Below the pieces are notes generated by a model. It was not told the origin of the DNA. It did no database searches and worked only from the letters and a program-made list of their open reading frames with translations. Positions 34,898 to 42,905 of a stretch of 64,000 bases of DNA are shown in pieces. Source of the stretch: Actinomycetota bacterium (GTDB lineage: Bacteria > Actinomycetota > Thermoleophilia > RBG-16-64-13); NCBI GenBank assembly GCA_016278725.1, contig JADQBG010000011.1, positions 119,840 to 183,839 of the forward strand. The letters run 5' to 3'. Position 1 is the stretch's first letter. Each line of letters opens with the position of its first letter. The translations under genes and the position numbers were made by a program.

Positions 34898-35985
34898 TCG
34901 GCGACGTCACCCTCGGGGGAATCTGCCTGCTCGCGCGTATCGGTGGGGGCCGCCCGGCCGGCGGAACCCGGCGGGCCGCCCGCCTCCGCCGATTGCGCGC
35001 GGTCCCCGGAATGTCCTTCGAAATCCCGCTCAGCGGATTCCGAGATCAGCTCGTAGAGCGCGTCCACGACCAGCCCCACGGTATCGTCGATATTCAGGTT
35101 CTCGATGATCAGTGTTCCCTCCGCCTCGGCCCGGCGAATGATGAAGTCCTGTATCTTGCGGATCTGATCGAAGTTACGCAGATACCGCTTGAAGGGCCGC
35201 CGCCCGTCGGTCTCGCGATCTCTGATAACGAAGTGGCTGCGGTGAAGTTCCTCGTCCCTGAGGGCCACCACCATCGGAAGGACGAGCGCATCCTCCCCGC
35301 TGGGAGAGGCCATAAAACCGGGCACCATGTGGACTCCCTCGATGACCATCCCCGTGGCCTCTTTGATGGCCCGGTCGACAATGGCGTTGATCCCGGAATT
35401 GACCGCCTCGACCTGCTCGACGAACCCCACGATGTTGGGGTCCAGACTGGGACCGATCGGCACCCGCACCGAGCCGCCGGCGTCGAAGCTGGAGTAGTGA
35501 ATGGCCGGCATCAACGCCGCCGAGAAGAAGGAGCGCATCACTTCGCGGATGGCATCGGTAGCGATGATGCGTACGATCCCCAGCCGGTGGGCCAGCGTGG
35601 TCGCCAGCGTGCTCTTGCCCACACCCGTCGTGCCGCCGATGAGGATGATCACGGGACGGTCTTGGAGGGCCAGTTGATGCCATTTGTGGTAGCGCTCGAC
35701 CCAAGGAACTCCCTCCATCCGCCCGAGCACCTGCTCCACCAGACGGTCGAGTTCCTCGACGCTGACCCGCTGCGCACCCCTCATGACCAGTTCGGTTTCC
35801 ACCGCCAAAGCCACCTCGGAAGCTCCGTGGGGGGAAAGCCCGGTTGCCGTCAGCGATTGACCAAGCAAACCCTTGGAGAAGGGCACGGCATGCCCTGCGT
35901 CCAGAATCTGGAAACGCGGGCGGGTGACCGGATGGCTGAGTTCTTCCGGCGCTTTTTCGCCCGCCGGTTGCTCGTCGAAATTCAT
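34894..35985 (-). CDS. 2-phosphoglycerate kinase
   Basis: This 363-residue kinase should phosphorylate 2-phosphoglycerate to 2,3-diphosphoglycerate. The N-terminal ATP-cone-like domain (VPFSKGLLGQSLTATGLSP, then ELDRLVEQVL; about 34-90) and the P-loop domain (IGGTTGVGKSTLATTLA, Walker A 117-126, then RIIATDAIREVMR and VIEGVHMVPGF) match archaeal 2PGK. The C-terminal ~45 residues are Pro/Gly/Glu-rich and probably disordered. It overlaps both neighbours by four bases (ATGA). Together with the adjacent synthetase it supplies cyclic 2,3-diphosphoglycerate. Confidence 0.9.
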   Translation of the reverse strand: MNFDEQPAGEKAPEELSHPVTRPRFQILDAGHAVPFSKGLLGQSLTATGLSPHGASEVALAVETELVMRGAQRVSVEELDRLVEQVLGRMEGVPWVERYHKWHQLALQDRPVIILIGGTTGVGKSTLATTLAHRLGIVRIIATDAIREVMRSFFSAALMPAIHYSSFDAGGSVRVPIGPSLDPNIVGFVEQVEAVNSGINAIVDRAIKEATGMVIEGVHMVPGFMASPSGEDALVLPMVVALRDEELHRSHFVIRDRETDGRRPFKRYLRNFDQIRKIQDFIIRRAEAEGTLIIENLNIDDTVGLVVDALYELISESAERDFEGHSGDRAQSAEAGGPPGSAGRAAPTDTREQADSPEGDVAE

Positions 35986-37370
35986 CGGGCGTTGAACCTC
36001 TCTACCGCCAGGCGGCCGAGAGCGCGGGAGTGCCTCGCGAGCTCGCCGGCCTGGGCCGGCTCGACTTCGACCGGCAGGTTGTCCATGAACACCACCGCGC
36101 GGCCGCGCGCCTCGGCGGCCTCGGCGACCACGTCGACGGCCGCGGCTTTGATCTCGGTCAAGAAGATCTCCGCCCCTTTAACGCCGGGGTGCTCCAGGTC
36201 TTCTCTCAGCCTGAAGCGGTCGGACAGGTTGCGCGAGTAGGCCACCACCTCGGCCCCGTGCTCCTGCTCCAAGAAGTCGGTGAGCCGGGAACGAAGCGCC
36301 TCCGGAGCCGTGCTGAAAACCGCCACTTTGCGCCCCTCTACCGAGGTGGCGGGCCGAGGGCGGAAGACCACCGGAATCACGGTCAGGCCCGGTTTGACCG
36401 CCTGGATCGCGGCGATCATGGCTGCAATCTTTTCTTTAGAGGCAAGCGGCTCCTCCGCCATGGCAAGAACGACGAGATCGCTGATCAGGACACGATAGGT
36501 ACCAAGGTATCCGGTGACGTAATCAATCGGCTGCTGGGCTCCCGCCAGCAACAGCCTGGCGTCGGTCTCCACCGGGGGGACCGCGGCGCCGCTTCCCTCG
36601 AAGACGATCAACTCCGGGGCCAACTCATTCGCCACCAGCGCGCCTTCGCGGACGTTGCTCGTCAAGGGTTCCCCGGCCAGTCCCCCGCCGCACCGGCGGC
36701 AACCAACGGTGGTCACCCGGCTGATCACGGCATCTTCGAAATGATCAGACGCGGCGTGGCGGCCCTCGCGACTCCACGCCAGCAGATCCTTCGCCCCGAG
36801 TTCGCGGGAGATCCCCTCGATGACCTCCGGTTCGGGCGGCCCGCCTCGCCCCATGGGGACGATCACCACCTCTCCGGCGCCCGACTCGGCGAACATTTCC
36901 CTGAGGTTTCGCGCCACGAATCCGCTGACGGCGGTCTTTCCGACCCGCTTCGCCGTCCCGATGATGGAAAGCGAAGGACGGGTGGCGATACGCTCGAGCC
37001 GCGGAGGGGTGAAGCGAAAGTCCGAACCCTCATAAGCCACCCCTTGCGCCAGGGCATGGCTTACCAGACGAAAGCGCTCCGCATAACCTATCACCGGCTC
37101 GTCGCTGGCGTCTACGACCACTTCCGGGCGAAACCGCTCGAGGGCCCGGTTCAAGCCCTCGGCGTAGTCCCCGCCGGCGATCTCGGTGGGCAGTCCGTAG
37201 ATCTCCTCGGCGCGCGACCGCAGATCCTCAGCCTCGATCTTCTCGGTTCCGCCGAGAAAGAGCGCCCCGCAAAACCGGTAGCGGCCGGAGAGTTCCTCCA
37301 GGGCGGCGATGACCACGTTCGGGTAGTGCTCCCCGTCGATCAGGACCAGGGCGGCCCTGCGGTCAGGCAT
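35982..37370 (-). CDS. Cyclic 2,3-diphosphoglycerate synthetase
   Basis: This 462-residue protein has the cDPG synthetase layout: ALVLIDGEHYPNV at 7-19, VVDASDEPVIGY (about 85-96), a nucleotide-binding GTAKRVGKTAVSGF (138-151), MGRGGPPEPEVI, GCRRCGGGL, LIVFEGSGAAVPPVETD and VFSTAPEALR...HGAEVV. In Methanothermus-type methanogens the enzyme cyclises 2,3-diphosphoglycerate with ATP to cDPG, a thermoprotectant and phosphate store. The start at 37370 overlaps the phosphoesterase gene by 8 nt, and the stop overlaps the 2PGK gene. This pair gives the complete two-step route from 2-phosphoglycerate. Confidence 0.9.
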   Translation of the reverse strand: MPDRRAALVLIDGEHYPNVVIAALEELSGRYRFCGALFLGGTEKIEAEDLRSRAEEIYGLPTEIAGGDYAEGLNRALERFRPEVVVDASDEPVIGYAERFRLVSHALAQGVAYEGSDFRFTPPRLERIATRPSLSIIGTAKRVGKTAVSGFVARNLREMFAESGAGEVVIVPMGRGGPPEPEVIEGISRELGAKDLLAWSREGRHAASDHFEDAVISRVTTVGCRRCGGGLAGEPLTSNVREGALVANELAPELIVFEGSGAAVPPVETDARLLLAGAQQPIDYVTGYLGTYRVLISDLVVLAMAEEPLASKEKIAAMIAAIQAVKPGLTVIPVVFRPRPATSVEGRKVAVFSTAPEALRSRLTDFLEQEHGAEVVAYSRNLSDRFRLREDLEHPGVKGAEIFLTEIKAAAVDVVAEAAEARGRAVVFMDNLPVEVEPAQAGELARHSRALGRLAVERFNAR

Positions 37371-38172
37371 CCGTAACCACCCGGTCGATGTGGTACTCGT
37401 GCTTGGTGTACCGCGCAGCCCCGGCGTCGAACTCGACGATCCGCTCGCTGCCCCGGAAGGGGTAGTGCCGGGTGATGGTCACCTTGCCGCCTTCCACGTC
37501 GATCACGTTGTAGCAGGGTTTGGTGTCGCCCCGCAGACGCAGCGTGCTGATGGTGCCGGTGTTGACCACGAACATGTCCTCGAGCCGCCAGACGTAAGGC
37601 ACGTGCTTGTGTCCGGACAGCACCAAACGCACCCGGTTACGGATCAATACCTCGAGCACGTCCCCGGCGTCGTGCACCACGTTCCGTTCTCGGCCGGTGC
37701 CCGGCACCGGCAGCAGATGGTGATGCAGGGCGAAAATGCGCAGGTTGTCGTCCTCGCCTTGCTCGAAGCACTCGTCGATCCAGGGGTAGCGATGGCGGCC
37801 TATGTGGCCGTGGTCCAGGTCGGGCTCGCTCGAGTCGACGCCCACCAGGGAGACCCCGTCCAGATAGAGGGCCGAGTCCCGCTCGCCGAACAAGCGCTCG
37901 AAGTGCAGGTAGCCCACGTTGCGGCTGTCGTGGTTGCCCGGGGTTATCACCAGATTCTCCGTGTCCAACCGGTCGAGATATTCCCGGGCCTCACGGAATT
38001 CCTGGCGGTAGCCCATGTTGGTCAGGTCACCGGTGATCACCACGGCATCCGGAGCCAGGTCGTTGACCTCGACCAGGGTGCGCTCGAGCAGGTTCGGGAC
38101 GAAGTACTGCGAGCCGCAGTGGATATCGGAGAAATGGACGAGACGGATCTGGCGCGTTTTCGCGTTGGACAT
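37363..38172 (-). CDS. Metallophosphoesterase of unknown substrate
   Basis: This 269-residue calcineurin-like phosphoesterase has all five metal blocks: FSDIHCG (DxH), VVITGDLTN (GD), TPGNHDSR (GNHD), FALHHHLLPVPG and LSGHKHVPYVW (GHxH). The class hydrolyses phosphomono- or diesters, including cyclic nucleotides. It is translationally coupled to the cDPG synthetase gene (8-nt overlap), so a cDPG or 2,3-DPG phosphatase role is attractive but unproven. I chose the ATG at 38172; a GTG at 38178 is also possible. Confidence 0.88.
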   Translation of the reverse strand: MSNAKTRQIRLVHFSDIHCGSQYFVPNLLERTLVEVNDLAPDAVVITGDLTNMGYRQEFREAREYLDRLDTENLVITPGNHDSRNVGYLHFERLFGERDSALYLDGVSLVGVDSSEPDLDHGHIGRHRYPWIDECFEQGEDDNLRIFALHHHLLPVPGTGRERNVVHDAGDVLEVLIRNRVRLVLSGHKHVPYVWRLEDMFVVNTGTISTLRLRGDTKPCYNVIDVEGGKVTITRHYPFRGSERIVEFDAGAARYTKHEYHIDRVVTDA

Positions 38173-38227
38173 TGCCACCTTCTCTCAGCGGGGGTGCAGG
38201 GACCGAGCCCTGGCCTCCTCCCGTTCT

Positions 38228-39175
38228 CTAACGCAGGCGCAGCCCGTCACCCGCCCCCAGTCCCGCCCGAATCGAGTTTCCCAACTCGCGGGCGAGTTCC
38301 CGAAGGCCCTGACGCGCCTCGATGCCGAAGAAGAGGGAGAGGAGATCGAGACCGTAATCATCTTCGCCCAAAACCCGCACCTCGTAATCTTCCGCGGATC
38401 CTCCGCCCTGCTCCGCGGCCAGATCGAGAGCGTCGTTGTAGGTGCCGATCTCGTCAACCAGACCCAGTTCGAGCGCCCGCTCGCCATTGTAGGTGAGGCC
38501 GTTGGCCAGTTCCCGCACCTCGGCCACCTCGAGGCCCCGCCCCTGCGCCACGTCGGCGATGAATTGCTCGTACACCTCGTCGAGTTGCTGGTTGAGGATG
38601 CGGCTTTCCTCTGCGGTCAGGCCGCGTGCGGGATTGCCTATGTCCTTGTACTTTCCCTTGGTCAGGACGGTGTACTCGATGCCGAGCTTGTCGTACAGGC
38701 CCTCGAGGTTGGCCGCCGTGAGGATGACGCCGATACTGCCCACCGAGGAGGTGGGCGCGGCCAGGATGGCATCGGCCGCGCTCGCGAAATAGTAGGCCCC
38801 GGAAGCGGTGAGATCGGCCACCGAAACGATCACCGGTTTGCTCATCGTCCGGACGCGCTCGTAGATCTCCCAACTGGCCGCCGGGCTGCCGCCCGGGCTG
38901 TTGACGCGAAGCACGACCGCGTCCAGGCTGTCGTCCCTATCCGCGTCCGTCAGCAGGTCGACCGTGCGCACCGGCTCGATTCCCGCGCTGCTGAATAAGT
39001 CCTGTTCGCCGGCGGAGACCACGCCGTCCAGCCGCAAGACCCCCACCGTCGTACCTCCGCCGCCCAGATCCGCCCCGTCCCAGCCGCCCAGGATCAGCAC
39101 GAAACCAACGAAGGCCACGTAGAGCAGCACCGCCAGCGCAGCCACGCCGAGGATGATTTTGGCGGTGCTCGACAC
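38228..39175 (-). CDS. sppA: Signal peptide peptidase SppA (S49)
   Basis: This 315-residue membrane-anchored serine protease has an N-terminal transmembrane helix (IILGVAALAVLLYVAFVGFVLIL), the oxyanion strand LRVNSPGGSPAAS, the nucleophile in LTASGAYYFAS and the general-base Lys in VLTKGKYKDIGNP. It degrades leftover signal peptides at the outer face. GTG at 39175 lies four bases after the hom stop. Length fits the short bacterial SppA type. Confidence 0.93.
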   Translation of the reverse strand: MSSTAKIILGVAALAVLLYVAFVGFVLILGGWDGADLGGGGTTVGVLRLDGVVSAGEQDLFSSAGIEPVRTVDLLTDADRDDSLDAVVLRVNSPGGSPAASWEIYERVRTMSKPVIVSVADLTASGAYYFASAADAILAAPTSSVGSIGVILTAANLEGLYDKLGIEYTVLTKGKYKDIGNPARGLTAEESRILNQQLDEVYEQFIADVAQGRGLEVAEVRELANGLTYNGERALELGLVDEIGTYNDALDLAAEQGGGSAEDYEVRVLGEDDYGLDLLSLFFGIEARQGLRELARELGNSIRAGLGAGDGLRLR

Positions 39176-39179
39176 GGCG

Positions 39180-40520
39180 CTAGGAGAGCACCCGCAGGGT
39201 CACGGGCCTGCCCTTGCACACCGGCAGTCCGGCGATGGCGTCGATCGCCCGGAAGAAACCGTCCTCCCGGGTGGGATGGGTGACGATCACCAGTTCGGCC
39301 TGGTCGGCGTGGCCTTTCTGGATCATGCTCTCGATGGATACGCCCTCGTCCGCGAACGCTCCGGCGATCTGCGCCAACACTCCGGGCCGGTCGGCGACGT
39401 TCACCCGCAGGAAGAAGGCGGAGGGGACCTCTTCTGAGGGAATGGAATCCAGTGACTTGTAACAGGAGCAATCCTGGAGAAAGCCGGTGGTCTTGGTGCC
39501 GGCGATGCTCACGATGTCGCTGACGATGGCGGAAGCGGTCTGACGGCCCCCCGCCCCCGGGCCGGTCAGCATGATCTCGTCGATCACGTCGCCCTCGAGA
39601 AACACCGCATTCGTGGAGCCCTGAATGGAAGCCAGAGGATGGTCCTCGGGCACGAGCGCAGGGTGCACCCTGACGTTCACCCTTCCCCCGATCAGGCGGG
39701 CGGCGCCTATCAGCTTGACCACGAAGCCGAACTCACCGGCGTAGCGCACGTCGTCCAGGGTCAGCGTCTCGATGCCTTCGTAAGAGACGTCGGCCATGGT
39801 GACCCGGCTCTTGAAGGCAATGGACGCGAGAATTGCCATCTTGGCCGCCGCGTCCCCCCCGCTCACGTCCTCAGTGGGGTCGGGCTCCGCGTAGCCCAAC
39901 TTCTGGGCCTCGGTCAGCGCCTCGGCATAGTCGCCCCGGCCCTGGGCCATCGCGGTGAGAATGTAGTTGGTGGTCCCGTTGACGATCCCATAGACGGTGT
40001 GGATGCCGGCCGCGATCATGCTCTCCCGCATGACCCGAATGATGGGAATGGCCCCGCCCACGGCGGCCTCGAAACGGATCTGGCGGTGAAGATCTCGGGC
40101 CAACTGAAAGAGGGTGGCCCCCCTGTGCGCCAGCAACTGCTTGTTGGCGGTGACCACGTTCTTGCCGCTCTCCAGGGCGGTCTTTACAAAATCGAAGGCC
40201 GCACCGGTCCCGCCGATCACCTCCACGACCACGTCGATCTCGGGGTCGCCCACGATGCTGCTGAAGTCGTCGGTCAGAAGCTCGCGGGGCAGGCCCGGCC
40301 GCTCCACCTGGAGATCCTTCTCCAGAACCTTGACCACCCTGAGCTCCACTCCGGTTGCGGCGATGATCTCGTCCCGCTCCCGCTCGATCAGCCGGTAGAC
40401 CCCCGAGCCGATGGTGCCGAAGCCCAAGAGCCCGATGCGAAGCACGCTCTGTGCGCCCGTGTCTCTCTGGCCGGCAGGTCCCTGACCCATCGCTTCCTCT
40501 TTCCTCGATGCTTCGTCCAT
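39180..40520 (-). CDS. hom: Homoserine dehydrogenase
   Basis: This 446-residue enzyme reduces aspartate semialdehyde to homoserine. It has the Rossmann motif GLLGFGTIGSGVY (about 30-42), VVTANKQLLAHRG with the catalytic region, GIVNGTTNYIL and GYAEPDPTEDVSGGDAAAK. A C-terminal ACT domain (about 365-446, FLRVNVADRPGVLAQIAGAF) suggests feedback control by threonine. ATG at 40520 is two bases after the lysA stop. Confidence 0.96.
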   Translation of the reverse strand: MDEASRKEEAMGQGPAGQRDTGAQSVLRIGLLGFGTIGSGVYRLIERERDEIIAATGVELRVVKVLEKDLQVERPGLPRELLTDDFSSIVGDPEIDVVVEVIGGTGAAFDFVKTALESGKNVVTANKQLLAHRGATLFQLARDLHRQIRFEAAVGGAIPIIRVMRESMIAAGIHTVYGIVNGTTNYILTAMAQGRGDYAEALTEAQKLGYAEPDPTEDVSGGDAAAKMAILASIAFKSRVTMADVSYEGIETLTLDDVRYAGEFGFVVKLIGAARLIGGRVNVRVHPALVPEDHPLASIQGSTNAVFLEGDVIDEIMLTGPGAGGRQTASAIVSDIVSIAGTKTTGFLQDCSCYKSLDSIPSEEVPSAFFLRVNVADRPGVLAQIAGAFADEGVSIESMIQKGHADQAELVIVTHPTREDGFFRAIDAIAGLPVCKGRPVTLRVLS

Positions 40521-40522
40521 GG

Positions 40523-41860
40523 CTACCTGTCCCCCGCTTGCCCGCCCTCGAGCGGCCGCTGCCGGGCGACCAGATCGCCGTAGGTCTCCCGTTCCACGAT
40601 GAGCTGCGCCTGCCCTTCCTTGACCAGAACCACCGCGGGGCGCGGGTTGCCGTTGTAGTTGGAGGCCATTGCGTAAGCGTAAGCCCCGGTGCTCGGCATG
40701 ACCAGCACGTCCCCCGCTTCCGGTTTGGCGATTTCGATGTCCCTGATCAAGATGTCGCCGCTCTCACAGTGCTTGCCCGCCACCGTGACCAGCGTGTCCT
40801 CGGGCTCGTCCGCCTTGTTGGCGAGCATGGCCTCGTATTTGGCCTCGTAGAGCATGGGCCGAATGTTGTCGCTCATGCCGCCGTCCACGGCAACGAAGGT
40901 GCGGATCCCCGGGACTTCCTTGATGGTGCCCACCCGGTAGGCGGTGACTCCCGCCTTGCCCACCAGGGAGCGTCCGGGCTCGACCAGCACCCGCGGCACG
41001 GGCAGCCCGACCCTGGTCATGGCTTCTTCGAGGCCGCGCACCTTGACCTCGGCGTACTCGTCCACCGTGGCCGGAGAATCCTCTTCGGTGTAGCGGATAC
41101 CGAGCCCTCCGCCGGCGTTCAGATAACGGCAACTCCAGCCGATCTGGTCGTGGGCGTCCTTGATCAGCCCCACCAGCACCTCGATGGCCCGCTGGAAGCC
41201 TTCCATCGAGAAGATCTGACTGCCGATATGGGCGTGAAGACCCACGAGCTCCAGGTACTCCGAGGTGTGCGCCCGGCGGATGGCCTCGAGCGCGATCCCC
41301 TCCACCAGTCCGAACCCGAACTTGGAGTCCTCCTGGCCGGTCTGGATGTAGGAGTGGGTCTCGGCGTGCACGCCCGGCGTGATGCGGAGCAAGATCTTCT
41401 GGCGCAACCCGCGTGCGGCGCACAGCTCTTCCAGCAGGTCGAGCTCCATGAAGCTGTCGGCCACCACGAAGCCGACCCCGTTCTCCAGAGCGTATTCGAG
41501 TTCTCCCCGGGTCTTGTTGTTCCCGTGGAAGAAGATGCGTTCCCGGGGGAATCCCGCCACCAGCGCGGTGTGGTACTCGCCGCCCGCGGAAACGTCGAGC
41601 GAGAGTCCCTCCTGATCCACGATCTGCAGCATGGCAACGGCAGAAAAGGCCTTGCTCGCGTAGATCACCTCGAAGTCGTCGGTCCGGCTCGAGAAGGCCT
41701 CCAGGTAGCGGCGGCACTGGTCGCGCACCGCCTCCTCGTCGTAGATAAAGAGAGGAGTTCCAAACTTCTCCGCCAACTCGACCACATCACATCCGCCTAT
41801 CTCCAGATGTCCCCGCTCGTTGTGCCGGGTGGAGTTGGGGTAGATCAGAGTGTGGGTCAT
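40523..41860 (-). CDS. lysA: Diaminopimelate decarboxylase
   Basis: This 445-residue PLP enzyme performs the last step of lysine synthesis. It has the PLP-Lys motif YASKAFS (about 66-72), LHAHIGSQI, the phosphate-binding LNAGGGLGIRYT, EPGRSLVGKAG and the partner-subunit CESGD motif (GKHCESGDIL). YAYAMASNYNGNPRPA is the usual end. ATG at 41860 has GGGAG 6 nt upstream. It is the first gene of a minus-strand series running to glpX and is divergent from the plus-strand hpt operon. Confidence 0.96.
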   Translation of the reverse strand: MTHTLIYPNSTRHNERGHLEIGGCDVVELAEKFGTPLFIYDEEAVRDQCRRYLEAFSSRTDDFEVIYASKAFSAVAMLQIVDQEGLSLDVSAGGEYHTALVAGFPRERIFFHGNNKTRGELEYALENGVGFVVADSFMELDLLEELCAARGLRQKILLRITPGVHAETHSYIQTGQEDSKFGFGLVEGIALEAIRRAHTSEYLELVGLHAHIGSQIFSMEGFQRAIEVLVGLIKDAHDQIGWSCRYLNAGGGLGIRYTEEDSPATVDEYAEVKVRGLEEAMTRVGLPVPRVLVEPGRSLVGKAGVTAYRVGTIKEVPGIRTFVAVDGGMSDNIRPMLYEAKYEAMLANKADEPEDTLVTVAGKHCESGDILIRDIEIAKPEAGDVLVMPSTGAYAYAMASNYNGNPRPAVVLVKEGQAQLIVERETYGDLVARQRPLEGGQAGDR

Positions 41861-41912
41861 GTGTGCTCCCGGGGGGTCGAAAACTCGCCGGTACGGTACC
41901 ACAACGACCGCA

Positions 41913-41940
41913 TTGCTAGAATTGTGGCAGAACGTATACG
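41913..41940 (+). promoter_or_regulatory. Candidate promoter of the nuclease-like/hpt operon
   Basis: TTGCTA (41913-41918) and TATACG (41935-41940) are separated by 16 nt and lie 22 nt before the GTG start. The match is moderate and the region is shared with the divergent lysA promoter, which I could not define. Confidence 0.4.
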
Positions 41941-41961
41941 ACCACGGAGAAACCTGTTCAA

Positions 41962-42339
41962 GTGAACAACCGAGGCGCCGAGGAAGAACGTTACGCCTAC
42001 TACCGAGGCCGCAAGCCGCCGCGTTTTGTCACCGAGAGCGAACGGGAGGCGGCCCGCATCCTCGACTACTACCGCATCCCTTGGATGTACGAGCCCAGAA
42101 CCTTCATCCTGGAACAGGACGAGGAGGGTAACATCCTCGAGGCCTTCACTCCCGACTTCTATCTGCCCGAACTCGACGTCTACATCGAGGTCACGCAGAT
42201 GAAGCAGTCACTGGTCACGGACAAGAATCGCAAGGTCCGGAAGATGGCCGAAAAGTACCCGGAGGTACGGGTCAAATTGCTCTACAAGCGAGACTTCATG
42301 ATTCTCGCCCGCAAGTACGACCTCACCCTGCCCCTGTGA
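41962..42339 (+). CDS. Small PD-(D/E)xK nuclease-like protein
   Basis: This 125-residue protein has a possible nuclease core: a helix (TESEREAARILDYY), a WMYEPRTFIL strand, then FTPDFYLPELDVYIEVTQMKQ. In that last segment PD...E-x-T/K resembles the PD-(D/E)xK catalytic arrangement (Asp in TPDFYLP, Glu-x-Thr-x-x-Lys). A basic helix (DKNRKVRKMAEKY) and a KLLYKRDF strand follow. GTG at 41962 has GGAGAAA upstream. The gene is coupled to hpt (TGATG). No phage or restriction genes are near, so repair or RNA processing is more likely than defence. The assignment is pattern-based. Confidence 0.6.
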   Translation: MNNRGAEEERYAYYRGRKPPRFVTESEREAARILDYYRIPWMYEPRTFILEQDEEGNILEAFTPDFYLPELDVYIEVTQMKQSLVTDKNRKVRKMAEKYPEVRVKLLYKRDFMILARKYDLTLPL

Positions 42340-42905
42340 TGAGCACGGACGGCGCGGCTCGCAGGGTCTTCCTCTCAGAACAGCAGATAGCGGAGCGGGT
42401 CGCCGAACTGGCCGCCGAGATCTCCCGCGACTACCAGGGCCGCCTGAGGGAACCCCTGCTCCTGGTCTCGGTGCTCAAAAGCGCGGTGATCTTCCTGGCA
42501 GACTTGGCCCGGGCGATCACCGTCGACGTCGAACTCGACTTCATGGCCATCAGCTCGTACGCAGGCGAAGCCCCCGGGCAAGACGGCGGCGGCGAGACCC
42601 GCGGGGTTCGCTTCTTGAAAGACCTGGATCACCCCATCGCCGGGCGAGACCTGCTGATCGTGGAAGACGTGATCGACACCGGGCTGACGCTTCACTACAT
42701 CACGCGCTCACTGCGGATGCGCGAACCCCATTCGCTGGAGATCTGCACCCTGCTCGACCGGCCCTACCGCCGCCTGGTCGACCTGCCCGTGCGCTACCAG
42801 GGATTCACCGCCCCCGATGACTTCTTCATCGGCTATGGCTTCGACCAGCGGGGCCGCTTCCGCAACCTCCCCTACCTGGCGTTCGCCGAAGAGGAGTCGA
42901 GCTGA
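42339..42905 (+). CDS. hpt: Hypoxanthine phosphoribosyltransferase
   Basis: This 188-residue purine-salvage enzyme has the PRPP loop LLIVEDVIDTGLTLHYI (about 105-121), LLVSVLKSAVIFLADLARA and the late FIGYGFDQRGRFRNLPYLA. It converts hypoxanthine or guanine to IMP or GMP. The ATG at 42339 overlaps the upstream stop by one base; the GTG at 42336 (GTGA overlap) is also possible. A Gly/Asp-rich insertion (EAPGQDGGGETRG) sits in the flexible loop. Confidence 0.95.
   Translation: MSTDGAARRVFLSEQQIAERVAELAAEISRDYQGRLREPLLLVSVLKSAVIFLADLARAITVDVELDFMAISSYAGEAPGQDGGGETRGVRFLKDLDHPIAGRDLLIVEDVIDTGLTLHYITRSLRMREPHSLEICTLLDRPYRRLVDLPVRYQGFTAPDDFFIGYGFDQRGRFRNLPYLAFAEEESS

Noticed and set aside
41962..42339. 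Anti-phage defence or restriction role for the nuclease-like gene
   Set aside because: It has no methyltransferase, toxin or mobile context and is coupled to hpt.
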